Positions 7,080-14,743 of a stretch of 17,601 nt of DNA are shown here, piece after piece. The stretch comes from DASRVA01 sp035687745 (GTDB lineage: Bacteria > Gemmatimonadota > Gemmatimonadetes > JACCXV01 > JAHWKZ01): NCBI GenBank assembly GCA_035687745.1, contig DASRVA010000188.1, positions 1 through 17,601 of the forward strand, read 5' to 3'. The notes below the pieces were generated by a model that did not search any database, was not told where the DNA came from, and worked only from the letters and a program-made list of their open reading frames with translations. Every line of letters starts with the position of its first letter. Within the stretch, counting starts at the first letter, position 1. The position numbers were made by a program, and so were the translations under genes.

Positions 7080-7616
7080 ATGTCGCGCATCGGCAAGAAG
7101 CCCATCCCCGTCCCCGACAAGGTCGAGGTTTCGATCGAGGGGCATCAGATCCGGGTCAAGGGGCCCAGAGGCCAGGTGGCCACGCGGATCCCGGCCCGCA
7201 TCGAGGCCCGTCTCGAGGACGGCCGGATCGTGGTGACCCGCCCCACCGAGCAGCCCCGCGACAAGGCGCTCCACGGTCTCGCGAGGACGCTGGTCGCCAA
7301 CATGGTGCAGGGCGTCACCGAGGGATACTCCCGCCGGCTCGAGATCATCGGGGTCGGGTACCGCGCCGAGGGCAGCGGCCGCAAGATCAAGCTGAGCCTC
7401 GGCTTCTCGCACCCGATCGAGTACGAGGCGCCGGAAGGGATCGAGTTCGTGACCCCGCAGCCCACCGTGATCGAGGTGCGCGGAGCGGACAAGCAGGCGG
7501 TGGGCCAGGTGGCGGCGGAGATCCGCGGCTACCGGACGGCGGAGCCGTACAAGGGCAAGGGAATCCGGTACGAGGGCGAGCACGTGCGTCGCAAGGCCGG
7601 CAAGACCGGCGTCTAG
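7080..7616 (+). CDS. rplF: 50S ribosomal protein L6 (uL6)
   Basis: The 178-residue product starts MSRIGKKPIPVPDKVEV, with RVKGPRGQ, and carries the second-domain signature ending YKGKGIRYEGEHVRRKAGKTG. L6 has two duplicated alpha/beta domains, sits near the sarcin-ricin loop and the GTPase-associated region, and is important in late 50S assembly. The start is 6 nt after the rpsH stop. Length and motifs are normal. Confidence 0.98.
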   Translation: MSRIGKKPIPVPDKVEVSIEGHQIRVKGPRGQVATRIPARIEARLEDGRIVVTRPTEQPRDKALHGLARTLVANMVQGVTEGYSRRLEIIGVGYRAEGSGRKIKLSLGFSHPIEYEAPEGIEFVTPQPTVIEVRGADKQAVGQVAAEIRGYRTAEPYKGKGIRYEGEHVRRKAGKTGV

Positions 7617-7632
7617 CGGCGCGGGAGGAGTC

Positions 7633-7989
7633 ATGAGCAGCAAGACACAGCAGCGCGAACAGGTCCGCCGCCGGCGCCATCGGCGCATCCGCCGCCGGAT
7701 CTCCGGCTCGGAGGAGCGGCCCCGGCTGGTCGTCCATCGGAGCCTGAAGAACATCGCGGCCCAGCTGGTCGACGACGCGCAGGGGAAAACGATCCTCGGC
7801 GTGAGCAGCCAGTCGGTGCGCGCCAAGGGGACCAAGGTCGAGCAGGCCCGCGCCACCGGGAAGCAGCTGGCCGAGCTGGCGCGGGAGAAGGGGATCCACG
7901 GGATCGTGTTCGACCGCGCAGGCTACATCTATCACGGCCGGGTCAAGGCCCTGGCCGAGGGCGCCCGCGAGGGCGGCCTGCACTTCTAG
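7633..7989 (+). CDS. rplR: 50S ribosomal protein L18 (uL18)
   Basis: The 118-residue protein has a basic N-terminal tail (RRRRHRRIRRRISGSEERPRL), then VVHRSLKNIAAQLVDD, and the terminal FDRAGYIYHGRVKALAEGAREGGLHF, all diagnostic of L18. It binds 5S rRNA together with L5. A gcgggaggag ribosome binding site precedes ATG 7633. Nothing is unusual. Confidence 0.98.
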   Translation: MSSKTQQREQVRRRRHRRIRRRISGSEERPRLVVHRSLKNIAAQLVDDAQGKTILGVSSQSVRAKGTKVEQARATGKQLAELAREKGIHGIVFDRAGYIYHGRVKALAEGAREGGLHF

Positions 7990-8002
7990 CGGAGGAGCAT
8001 AC

Positions 8003-8611
8003 TTGGCGAACGGTCGAGGCAGCAGAAGCGAGTACATCGAGAACGTCATCTTCATCAACCGCGTGTCCAAGGTGGTGAAGGGCGGCCGGAGGTTCTCCTT
8101 CAACGCCCTGGTCGCCGTCGGTGACGGGGATGGCCAGGTCGGGATCGGCATGGGGAAGGCGAACGAGGTCGCGGACGCGATTCGCAAGGGGATCGAGGCC
8201 GGAAAGAAGAGCCTGGTGCGGATCGCTCGCGTAGGGACCACGATCCCGCACGAGATCCACGGCGAGTTCGGCGCCGGCCGGGTGCTCCTGAAGCCGGCCT
8301 CGCCCGGCACGGGCGTCATCGCCGGCGGTCCCGTGCGCGCGCTGCTGGAGTGCGCGGGGATCGCCGACATCCTGACCAAGTCGCTGGGATCGAACAACCC
8401 GCACAACGTGGTCAAGGCGACGATGAACGGGCTGACGCGACTGCGGACGGTCGCCGACGTGGCCAGGGAGCGCGGCATATCGGTGGCCGAGATGAAGGGC
8501 CTTCCCGTGGCACCTGCCGGAGCGCCCGCCGTCGGTGAGTCCGCGGTGGAGCCCGTGGCCGGGGAGCCGGTGGTCGCCGGGACGCCGGCCGGCGCGAACG
8601 GGAAGGAGTAG
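8003..8611 (+). CDS. rpsE: 30S ribosomal protein S5 (uS5), with low-complexity C-terminal tail
   Basis: The product is 202 residues. The N-terminal dsRNA-binding-like domain is present (NRVSKVVKGGRRFSFNALVA, VGIGMGKANEV), followed by the GTGVIAGGPVRALLECAGI segment and the KSLGSNNPHNVVKATMNGL helix. S5 contributes to decoding accuracy and mRNA helicase activity at the entry site. The start is TTG 8003, with ggaggag at 7991-7997, 5 nt upstream. After residue ~170 there is an Ala/Pro/Gly/Val-rich tail (APAGAPAVGESAVEPVAGEP) of about 35 residues, probably disordered and longer than in most S5s. Confidence 0.97.
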   Translation: MANGRGSRSEYIENVIFINRVSKVVKGGRRFSFNALVAVGDGDGQVGIGMGKANEVADAIRKGIEAGKKSLVRIARVGTTIPHEIHGEFGAGRVLLKPASPGTGVIAGGPVRALLECAGIADILTKSLGSNNPHNVVKATMNGLTRLRTVADVARERGISVAEMKGLPVAPAGAPAVGESAVEPVAGEPVVAGTPAGANGKE

Positions 8612-8618
8612 CAGAACC

Positions 8619-8810
8619 ATGGCGAAGAAGCCGGCCACGCTCGTCATCCGGCAGGTCAGGAGCGCCAGCGGTCATCCGGAGCGTCTTCGCCGGACGCTGC
8701 GGGCCCTCGGCCTCAGGGGCCACCAGAAGAGCGTCGAGCAGAAGGACAGCCCCGCGATCCGCGGGATGATCGAAAAGGTCCGTCACCTGGTCCAGGTCGA
8801 GGAGAGATGA
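8619..8810 (+). CDS. rpmD: 50S ribosomal protein L30 (uL30)
   Basis: From ATG 8619 the product is 63 residues: TLVIRQVRSASGHPERLRRT, LRALGLRGHQKSVEQKDSPAIRGMI, then KVRHLVQVEE. This is the complete bacterial L30 pattern and length. L30 is a small non-essential 50S protein bound to 23S helix 38. The frame is open further upstream to 8535, but that section lies inside rpsE and is not L30-like. A ggaaggag ribosome binding site (8601-8608) supports 8619. The stop overlaps the rplO ATG (ATGA). Confidence 0.97.
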   Translation: MAKKPATLVIRQVRSASGHPERLRRTLRALGLRGHQKSVEQKDSPAIRGMIEKVRHLVQVEER

Positions 8811-9262
8811 AGATCCACGAGCTCAAGCCCCCGGCGGGCGCGCACAAGTCCAGGAAGCGGGTCGGACGCGGCAACGGGTCCGGCCATGGCACCACCTCGG
8901 GGCGGGGCGGGAAGGGCCAGACCGCCCGCAGCGGCGCCAGGATCCCGGCCTGGTTCGAGGGCGGCCAGATGCCGCTCCAGCGGCGGCTGCCGAAGCGCGG
9001 CTTCAGCCGCGCCCGGTTCAGGATCGAGGTCCAGAACGTGAACCTGGCCGATCTGGCCCGATTCCCGGACGTCAAGCTGTTCGATCGCGAGCGGATGGGG
9101 GCCCTCGGGCTGATCGACCTGGGCGGCGGGCCGGTCAAGGTCCTGGCCCGCGGCAAGCTCGAGCGTGCCGTGACCGTCCGTGCGGAGCGCTTCAGCGAGG
9201 CCGCCCGCGTGGCGATCGAGGCCGCCGGGGGAACGATCGAGACGCCGGAAGGCGACGCCTGA
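8807..9262 (+). CDS. rplO: 50S ribosomal protein L15 (uL15)
   Basis: The product is 151 residues. The N-terminal half has the Gly-rich RNA-binding extension typical of L15 (SRKRVGRGNGSGHGTTSGRG, then GKGQTARSG), with GGQMPLQRRLPKRGFSRARF after it. The C-terminal domain ends KVLARGKLERAVTVRAERFSE and AIEAAGGTIE. L15 is a mid-to-late 50S assembly protein. Its start overlaps the rpmD stop, and secY follows after one base, as in the classical spc order. Confidence 0.98.
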   Translation: MKIHELKPPAGAHKSRKRVGRGNGSGHGTTSGRGGKGQTARSGARIPAWFEGGQMPLQRRLPKRGFSRARFRIEVQNVNLADLARFPDVKLFDRERMGALGLIDLGGGPVKVLARGKLERAVTVRAERFSEAARVAIEAAGGTIETPEGDA

Positions 9263-9263
9263 C

Positions 9264-10586
9264 GTGGCTGGTCCTCAGATCCCGAACCTGTTCAAGATCC
9301 CCGAGCTCAGGAAGAAGATCCTCCTCACGCTGGGGGTCCTGGTGCTGCTCCGGGTCGGCGCGCACATCACCGTCCCGGGCGTCGACCGGAACGCCCTGAC
9401 GCTTGCCGTCGGCGGCCAGAACAACCTGTTCGGGCTGCTGGACCTGTTCACCGGCGGGGCGCTGCAGCGGGCGACGGTGTTCGCGCTCGGGATCATGCCG
9501 TACATCTCGGCGTCCATCATCTTCCAGCTCATGACTGCGGTCTTCCCGTACTTCGAGAAGCTGCAGAAGGAGGGCGAGGAGGGGCGTCGCAAGATCACCC
9601 AGTATACGCGCTATGCCACCGTCGCCCTGAGCGCGGTCCAAGGGTACGGCTACGCCGTCTTCATCGAGAACCTCAGCCCCGAGGCGATCGTCTTCCCGGG
9701 CTTCAGGTTCAAGCTCCTGACCGTCCTCGTGCTGACCACGGGCGCCGTGTTCGTCATGTGGCTCGGGGAGCAGATCACCGAGAAGGGGATCGGCAACGGC
9801 ATGAGCCTCATCATCACCTTCTCGATCATCGAGGCCTTCCCCGGCGCGGCCGCACAGGTCTGGACGCTGTGGCGCACGGACGTGATCGGTCTGATCACGA
9901 TTCTGGCCTTCATGGCCATCATGATCGCCATCATCGCCGGGGTCGTGGTGATGACGATGGCGATGCGCAAGATTCCGATCCAGATCCCGCGCAAGGTGGT
10001 GGGCAGGAACCGCATCCGTCAGGGTCAGAAGACCCATCTGCCGCTGCGCATCAACTCGGCGGGCGTCATGCCGATCATCTTCGCCCAGTCGATCATGTTC
10101 GTACCGCCCACCCTGGGGACGTTCTTCCCCGACAATGGGCTCCTGCAGCGTTTCGCCGGCGCCTTTCAGTTCGGCTCGGTCTGGTACCTGCTCCTGTTCG
10201 CCGCGCTGATCGTCTTCTTCACCTATTTCTACACGGCCATCATCTTCAACCCGATCGACCTGGCCGAGAACATGAAGAAGCAGGGCGGTTTCATCCCCGG
10301 AACGCGACCCGGGGCGCGGACCGCCGAGTACATCGATCATGTGCTGACGCGGGTGACTCTGCCGGGGGCGGTCTTCCTGGCCGGGATCGCGATCGTGCCG
10401 ATGCTGATTTTCTCGTGGGGCCCGTTCCAGTCGATCCCGCAGTTCATCGGTGGCACGGGGCTCTTGATCGTAGTCGGGGTCTCGCTGGACACGATCCAGC
10501 AGATCCAGTCGCATCTGATCCTGCGGCACTACGAGGGCTTCATGGCCAAGGGCGGGCGCAAGGTGCGCGGCCCGCGCTACCGCTGA
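9264..10586 (+). CDS. secY: Protein translocase pore subunit SecY
   Basis: From GTG 9264 the product is 440 residues, typical for SecY. About ten hydrophobic segments are visible, beginning at ILLTLGVLVLLRVGAHITVPG (first membrane helix). The plug region follows (FTGGALQRATVFALGIMPYI), then VFVMWLGEQITEKGIGNGMS and the cytosolic loop RKVVGRNRIRQGQKTHLPLR. The tail is GFMAKGGRKVRGPRYR. SecY with SecE and SecG forms the inner-membrane channel used by SecA and by ribosomes. The open frame extends upstream to 9180 but that part lies within rplO and has no SecY similarity. TGATG overlap couples it to adk. Confidence 0.98.
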   Translation: MAGPQIPNLFKIPELRKKILLTLGVLVLLRVGAHITVPGVDRNALTLAVGGQNNLFGLLDLFTGGALQRATVFALGIMPYISASIIFQLMTAVFPYFEKLQKEGEEGRRKITQYTRYATVALSAVQGYGYAVFIENLSPEAIVFPGFRFKLLTVLVLTTGAVFVMWLGEQITEKGIGNGMSLIITFSIIEAFPGAAAQVWTLWRTDVIGLITILAFMAIMIAIIAGVVVMTMAMRKIPIQIPRKVVGRNRIRQGQKTHLPLRINSAGVMPIIFAQSIMFVPPTLGTFFPDNGLLQRFAGAFQFGSVWYLLLFAALIVFFTYFYTAIIFNPIDLAENMKKQGGFIPGTRPGARTAEYIDHVLTRVTLPGAVFLAGIAIVPMLIFSWGPFQSIPQFIGGTGLLIVVGVSLDTIQQIQSHLILRHYEGFMAKGGRKVRGPRYR

Positions 10587-11257
10587 TGGCGCGCCGTTAC
10601 CTGATCGTGATGGGCCCTCCCGGCGCCGGGAAGGGCACCCAGGCTTCCCGCGTGTCCTCGGAGCGGGGCCTGTGCCGGATCGCCACCGGAGACCTGCTGC
10701 GGGCGGCCCTGGCCGACGGCACCCCTCTCGGGCTCCAGGCGAAGTCGTTCATGGAGGCCGGGAACCTGGTCCCGGACGACCTGATTCTGGGTATGGTCGC
10801 CCAGGAGCTGGACCGGGAGGGCTGCCGGGCGGGGGCCGTGTTCGACGGCTTTCCGCGGACGGTCGAGCAGGTCCAGGGGCTGGGCGGCCTCCTGGAAGAG
10901 CGGGGCGCGAGGCTCGAGCGGGTGCTCGTGATCGAAGTCCCCGAGGAGGAGATCGTGCGCCGCATCTCGGGGCGCAGAGTTTGCCAAAAGTGCGAAAAGC
11001 TGTATCATATGAGCTTCGACCCGCCAAAGGTCGAGGGGCGGTGCGACGCCTGCGGCGGCGAGCTCGTCCAGCGGCCTGACGACCGGCCGGACACGATCCG
11101 GCGACGTCTGGCGGTCTACCGCGAAGAGACCCAGCCGGTCATCGAGTTCTACGAGCGCGAAACTTCGGTCCCGGTGACGGAGATCGACGGCGATCGACCG
11201 ATCGACGAAGTCGCCGACGTCATCCGCCGCGAGCTCGAAGCGGTCGAGGTGGAGTAG
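10586..11257 (+). CDS. adk: Adenylate kinase, long-lid zinc-binding form
   Basis: The 223-residue enzyme catalyses ATP + AMP <-> 2 ADP. It shows the P-loop GPPGAGKGTQ (residues 10-19), the AMP-binding ATGDLLR and FDGFPRT motifs, and a long LID domain with four cysteines (C133, C136, C153, C156; CQKC-x16-CDAC), which predicts a structural zinc. RRRLAVYREETQPVIEFY follows. The ATG overlaps the secY stop. Its position between secY and map is the usual one in many phyla. The gene is intact. Confidence 0.98.
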   Translation: MARRYLIVMGPPGAGKGTQASRVSSERGLCRIATGDLLRAALADGTPLGLQAKSFMEAGNLVPDDLILGMVAQELDREGCRAGAVFDGFPRTVEQVQGLGGLLEERGARLERVLVIEVPEEEIVRRISGRRVCQKCEKLYHMSFDPPKVEGRCDACGGELVQRPDDRPDTIRRRLAVYREETQPVIEFYERETSVPVTEIDGDRPIDEVADVIRRELEAVEVE

Positions 11258-12022
11258 GTGCCGGCCGTGGTGACGCTGAAGAGCGCGCGCGAGATCGACC
11301 GGATGCGCGCGAGTGGCATGATCGTCGCAGAAGTGCTCGAGGCGATGGCGGGCACGGTGAAGCCGGGCGTCACGACGGCCGAGCTGGACGAGCTGGCCGA
11401 GGCCATCATTTGCTCGCATCCGGGAGCCCGTCCGGCCTTCAAGGGGTACGGCGGTTTCCCGGCGTCGATCTGCGCGAGCGTGAACGACGAGGTCGTACAC
11501 GGCATCCCCTCGCGGCAGCGTCGCCTGGAGCCGGGCGACATCATCGGCATCGACGTGGGAGTCCTGCTCGATGGCTACCACGCTGATGCCGCACGGACGT
11601 TCGCGGTGGGAGACGTCTCCCAGGGAGCGCGGGAGCTGCTCGAGGTGACCCGCGCGGCGCTCGAGGCCGGCATCGAGGCGGCCCGCCCGGGGGGTTTCCT
11701 GGGCGATATCTCGAGCGCGATCCAGCGGGTCGCCGAGCGGTCCGGGTTCTCGGTCGTGCGCGACCTGGTGGGTCACGGGATCGGCCAGCACCTGCATGAG
11801 GATCCGCAGGTGCCGAACTACGGCACGCCGGGTCGGGGCCTCGCTCTCGAGCCCGGGCTCGTCATCGCGATCGAGCCGATGGTGAACTGCGGGTCGAGCA
11901 CGGTCCGCACGCTCGATGACGCGTGGACGATCGTTACGGTTGATGGAACGCTCTCAGCGCACTTCGAGCACACCGTTGCGGTCATGGACAAGGGCCCCGA
12001 GATCTTGACGCGGGCCGCTTGA
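11258..12022 (+). CDS. map: Type I methionine aminopeptidase
   Basis: The product is 254 residues. The pita-bread-fold metal ligands are all visible: D99 (GIDVG), D110 (ADAARTF), H173 (GHGIGQ), E206 (IEPMV) and E237 (HFEHTV); the substrate His is H81 (VVHGIP). The enzyme removes the N-terminal Met from nascent proteins at the ribosome. The start is GTG 11258, directly after the adk stop; a second in-frame GTG at 11267 is also possible and would drop three residues. No zinc-finger or SH3-binding N-terminal extension is present. infA does not follow it. Confidence 0.97.
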   Translation: MPAVVTLKSAREIDRMRASGMIVAEVLEAMAGTVKPGVTTAELDELAEAIICSHPGARPAFKGYGGFPASICASVNDEVVHGIPSRQRRLEPGDIIGIDVGVLLDGYHADAARTFAVGDVSQGARELLEVTRAALEAGIEAARPGGFLGDISSAIQRVAERSGFSVVRDLVGHGIGQHLHEDPQVPNYGTPGRGLALEPGLVIAIEPMVNCGSSTVRTLDDAWTIVTVDGTLSAHFEHTVAVMDKGPEILTRAA

Positions 12023-12035
12023 GGAGGGGATCGGG

Positions 12036-12149
12036 ATGAAGGTGCGAAGCTCGGTCAAGACGATCTGTGAGCACTGCAAGATCGTGCGCCGGCGGGGGGT
12101 TGTGAGGGTGATCTGCAAGAACCCCCGACACAAGCAGCGACAGGGGTAG
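12036..12149 (+). CDS. rpmJ: 50S ribosomal protein L36, zinc-binding type (bL36)
   Basis: This 37-residue gene was read directly from the sequence. The protein starts MKVRSSVKTICEHCKIVRRR and ends with VICKNPRHKQRQG. C11, C14, C27 and H32 form the zinc ribbon of the C+ L36 form. L36 is the smallest 50S protein and stabilises 23S domains near the GTPase-associated region. A gaggagggg ribosome binding site (12021-12029) lies 6 nt upstream of ATG 12036. In many bacteria infA lies between map and rpmJ; here only 13 nt separate them. Confidence 0.97.
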   Translation: MKVRSSVKTICEHCKIVRRRGVVRVICKNPRHKQRQG

Positions 12150-12158
12150 GAGGGGAGC

Positions 12159-12542
12159 ATGGCACGTATTGCGGGTGTCGATCTTCCGCGCGAGAAGCGC
12201 GTCGAGATCGCGCTGACGTACATCTTCGGGATCGGCCGCTCGTCGGCCGAGCGCATCCTGCGCCGGTCTGGCGTGGATCCCGACATCCGGGTTCACGCCC
12301 TCTCGGACGCCGACGTGAACAAGCTGCGGCAGGTGATCGAGAAGGATTACCGGGTCGAGGGGAGCCTGCGGCAGGAAGTGAACATGAACATCAAGCGGCT
12401 GATGGACATCGGCTGCTACCGGGGACTGCGTCATCGCCGCGGCCTGCCGGTCCGGGGTCAGCGGACCCACACGAACGCGCGTACAAAGAAGGGTCCACGC
12501 AAGGCGATCGCGGGCAAGAAGCGGGCGACCGCCAAGAAGTAA
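12159..12542 (+). CDS. rpsM: 30S ribosomal protein S13 (uS13)
   Basis: The 127-residue product starts MARIAGVDLPREKRVEIALTYIFGIG, and carries the helix-two-turns-helix domain and the C-terminal signature GLPVRGQRTHTNARTKKGPR with a basic tail that reaches tRNAs in the A and P sites. S13 forms intersubunit bridges from the 30S head. It opens the alpha cluster. In E. coli S4 represses this operon through a pseudoknot upstream of rpsM; only 9 nt lie between rpmJ and rpsM here, leaving no such leader. Confidence 0.98.
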   Translation: MARIAGVDLPREKRVEIALTYIFGIGRSSAERILRRSGVDPDIRVHALSDADVNKLRQVIEKDYRVEGSLRQEVNMNIKRLMDIGCYRGLRHRRGLPVRGQRTHTNARTKKGPRKAIAGKKRATAKK

Positions 12543-12563
12543 CCTCAGCGAGTCGGGAGATCC

Positions 12564-12941
12564 ATGGCGAAGGGCGCAAAGAAGAAGAGAGTCATCGAGT
12601 CCGAGGGTGTCGCTCATATCCAGGCGACCTTCAACAACACGCTGGTCGCGATCAGCGATCTGGCGGGCAACATCGTCGCCTGGGGGTCGGCCGGAAAGAG
12701 CGGCTTCAAGGGCTCCAAGAAGTCGACGCCGTTCGCCGCGCAGATCGCCGCCGAGAACGCCGCCAAGGAGGCGCTGAACCTCGGCGTCAAGCGTGTCCAC
12801 GTGCGCGTCCAGGGGCCTGGCTCCGGGCGCGAGTCGGCGATCCAGGCCCTGCAGGCGGCGGGGCTGGCAATCCGTTCGATCAAGGACGTCACTCCGATAC
12901 CGCACAACGGATGTCGGCCGCCGAAGCGACGCCGGGTGTGA
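12564..12941 (+). CDS. rpsK: 30S ribosomal protein S11 (uS11)
   Basis: The 125-residue protein has HIQATFNNTLVAISDLAGN, WGSAGKSGFKGSKKSTPFAAQ, and the C-terminal PIPHNGCRPPKRRRV. The Asn-Gly pair N115-G116 corresponds to the site known to form isoaspartate in E. coli S11. S11 lines the mRNA exit channel of the platform. A cgggaga ribosome binding site precedes ATG 12564. Confidence 0.98.
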   Translation: MAKGAKKKRVIESEGVAHIQATFNNTLVAISDLAGNIVAWGSAGKSGFKGSKKSTPFAAQIAAENAAKEALNLGVKRVHVRVQGPGSGRESAIQALQAAGLAIRSIKDVTPIPHNGCRPPKRRRV

Positions 12942-12966
12942 GCACGGCCACGAGAAATCGGTACCA

Positions 12967-12978
12967 TAACAGGAGAAT
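12967..12978 (+). promoter_or_regulatory. rpsD leader sequence with ribosome binding site shared with rpsH
   Basis: TAACAGGAGAAT is found here and, identically, at 6661-6672 upstream of rpsH. It contains the Shine-Dalgarno AGGAG (12971-12975), which is 13 nt from the rpsD ATG, longer than usual. A minimal reading frame ATG-GGC-TAG begins one base after the AGGAG, at 12977, and is probably incidental. Confidence 0.5.
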
Positions 12979-12988
12979 GGGCTAGATC

Positions 12989-13624
12989 ATGGCAAGACAC
13001 ACGGGACCTGTTTGTAGACTGTGCCGGCGCGAGGGGCAGAAGCTGTTCCTCAAGGGCACGCGCTGCTACACCGAGAAGTGCGCCATCGAGCGGCGCGCGT
13101 ATCCGCCAGGTCTTCACGGACGGATGGCGGCCCGGCGGCGCAAGCAGTCCGAGTACGCCACCCAGCTCCGGGAGAAGCAGAAGGTCCGGCGCATCTACGG
13201 CGTGCTGGAGTCGCAATTCCGGAACTATTTCCAGAAGGCGGCGGCGACGCCAGGCGTGACCGGCGAGAACCTGCTCGTCATGCTCGAGCGTCGTCTCGAC
13301 AACATCGTCTACCGGCTCGGGCTGGCCCCTTCCCGCAAGGCGGCCCGCCAGCTCGTCCGACACCGCCATATCGATGTGGACGGTCGCCCCGTGGACGTCC
13401 CGTCGTATCAGGTCTCTCCGGGGCAGGAGATCCGTGTCCGCGAGAAGAGTCGGGAGATGCCCCTCATCCTCGGCGCGATCGAAAGCCGGGGGAAGGAAGG
13501 CACTCTGCCCTGGCTGGACGTCGACTTCAAGTCGATGACGGGACGCATGGTGGTGCTGCCGACGCGGGACACGATCCCGATCGCAGCCGAGGAACAGCTC
13601 ATCGTCGAGCTTTATTCGAAGTAA
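12989..13624 (+). CDS. rpsD: 30S ribosomal protein S4, zinc-binding type (uS4)
   Basis: The product is 211 residues. C9, C12, C26 and C31 (CRLC-x13-CYTEKC) form the N-terminal zinc knuckle of C+ S4s. RKQSEYATQLREKQKVRRIYG follows, and the S4 RNA-binding domain contains LERRLDNIVYRLGLAPSRKA, ARQLVRHRHIDVDG and the final PIAAEEQLIVELYSK. S4 initiates 30S assembly and in several bacteria represses its own synthesis. The start is fixed by MARHTGPVCR. The 47-nt gap upstream is the second largest in the cluster. Confidence 0.98.
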   Translation: MARHTGPVCRLCRREGQKLFLKGTRCYTEKCAIERRAYPPGLHGRMAARRRKQSEYATQLREKQKVRRIYGVLESQFRNYFQKAAATPGVTGENLLVMLERRLDNIVYRLGLAPSRKAARQLVRHRHIDVDGRPVDVPSYQVSPGQEIRVREKSREMPLILGAIESRGKEGTLPWLDVDFKSMTGRMVVLPTRDTIPIAAEEQLIVELYSK

Positions 13625-13645
13625 GCGATTGAGGAGGATTCCGAG

Positions 13646-14740
13646 ATGTCCATGAAGAGTTTTGTACTGCCACGCCGGGTCGAGAAGACCGAAAGCTCCA
13701 CCGAGACATACGGGGAGTTCGCCGTCCAGCCCCTCGAGCGGGGGTTCGGCCTGACCCTCGGCAACGCCATGCGCCGGGTGCTCCTCTCGTCGCTGGAGGG
13801 CGCCGCCGTGTGGGGCGTCCGCATCGACAACGTGCTCCACGAGTTCTCGACCATCCCGGGCAGCGTCAACGACACGGCCGAGCTGGTGATGAACCTGAAG
13901 CGTCTGGTCTTGACGCTCGCCGACGACGTCGACGAGACGACCCTCCATCTCCGCACCAAGGAGAGCGGGGAGATCACCGCCGCCGACTTCGAGGACAACC
14001 CGCAGATCGAGATCCTGAACCCGGATCTCTATCTGCTCACACTGGACCAGAACCGGAAGTTCGCGATGGAAGTCTTCGTGAAGCGCGGGCGCGGGTACGT
14101 GCCCGCCGATCAGCATGACGACGAGCGCCGGAAGGAGATCGGCTTCATCGCCGTCGATTCGATCTTCAGCCCGGTCACGCGGGCCAACTTCATCGTCGAG
14201 AACACCCGCGTCGGCCGGCGCACGGACTACGACAAGCTGACGCTCCAGGTCACGACCGACGGCTCCGTGGATCCCGAAGACGCGCTGGCGGCCGGGGCGG
14301 AGATCCTGCGGAAGCACTTCGAGTACTTCCTGTCGGTCGAGGAGGAGGCCGGCGAGCTGGATACCGAGCTGGAGGCCAAGCACAACCGGCTGAAGGCCCT
14401 CTTCCTGCGGCCGGTCGACAAGCTCGAGCTGTCTGTGCGGTCCAGCAACTGCCTCAAGGCGTCCAACATCCGGACCCTGGGCGATCTCGTGCAGAAGAGC
14501 GAGCCCGAGATGCTCCAGTTCCGGAACTTCGGCCAGAAATCGCTCGAGGAGATCGCCGAGATCCTGCAGAGGCACGGCCTCCACTTCGGGATGTCGGTCG
14601 AGGGAACGCCTGAGTCCGGTTACATCCTCAAGAACCGCGAGGAGCTCCGGAGCCTTCCCGAGGTGGCGTTCGAGTTCGAGGAGACCGATGGCGGCGATGG
14701 AAACGAGGAGTCGGCCGCGGCGGCGGAGGAAGAGGAATAG
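13646..14740 (+). CDS. rpoA: DNA-directed RNA polymerase subunit alpha
   Basis: The product is 364 residues, longer than the usual 310-330 because of an acidic tail. The N-terminal dimerisation domain (about 1-235) contains YGEFAVQPLERGFGLTLGNA, MRRVLLSSLEGAAV and the 30-odd residues before HEFSTIPGSVNDT. After a linker, the C-terminal domain (about 254-318) has LELSVRSSNCLKASNI, including the Arg that contacts UP elements, and IRTLGDLVQKSE. The tail is FEETDGGDGNEESAAAAEEEE-like and probably disordered. Alpha nucleates polymerase assembly and receives activators. gaggagg at 13631-13637 lies 8 nt before ATG 13646; ATG 13652 is a weaker alternative. Confidence 0.98.
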   Translation: MSMKSFVLPRRVEKTESSTETYGEFAVQPLERGFGLTLGNAMRRVLLSSLEGAAVWGVRIDNVLHEFSTIPGSVNDTAELVMNLKRLVLTLADDVDETTLHLRTKESGEITAADFEDNPQIEILNPDLYLLTLDQNRKFAMEVFVKRGRGYVPADQHDDERRKEIGFIAVDSIFSPVTRANFIVENTRVGRRTDYDKLTLQVTTDGSVDPEDALAAGAEILRKHFEYFLSVEEEAGELDTELEAKHNRLKALFLRPVDKLELSVRSSNCLKASNIRTLGDLVQKSEPEMLQFRNFGQKSLEEIAEILQRHGLHFGMSVEGTPESGYILKNREELRSLPEVAFEFEETDGGDGNEESAAAAEEEE

Positions 14741-14743
14741 GCC

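Noticed and set aside
9180..9263. Upstream extension of secY
   Set aside because: It lies within rplO in another frame; GTG 9264 gives the expected SecY N-terminus.
9192..10529. 445-codon open frame antisense to secY
   Set aside because: It is a shadow of secY: Asp/Arg/His-rich translation with no recognisable domain and no start signals.
12977..12985. Two-codon leader frame ATG-GGC-TAG before rpsD
   Set aside because: Its ATG is one base after the AGGAG, too close for normal initiation, and so short a frame is expected by chance.
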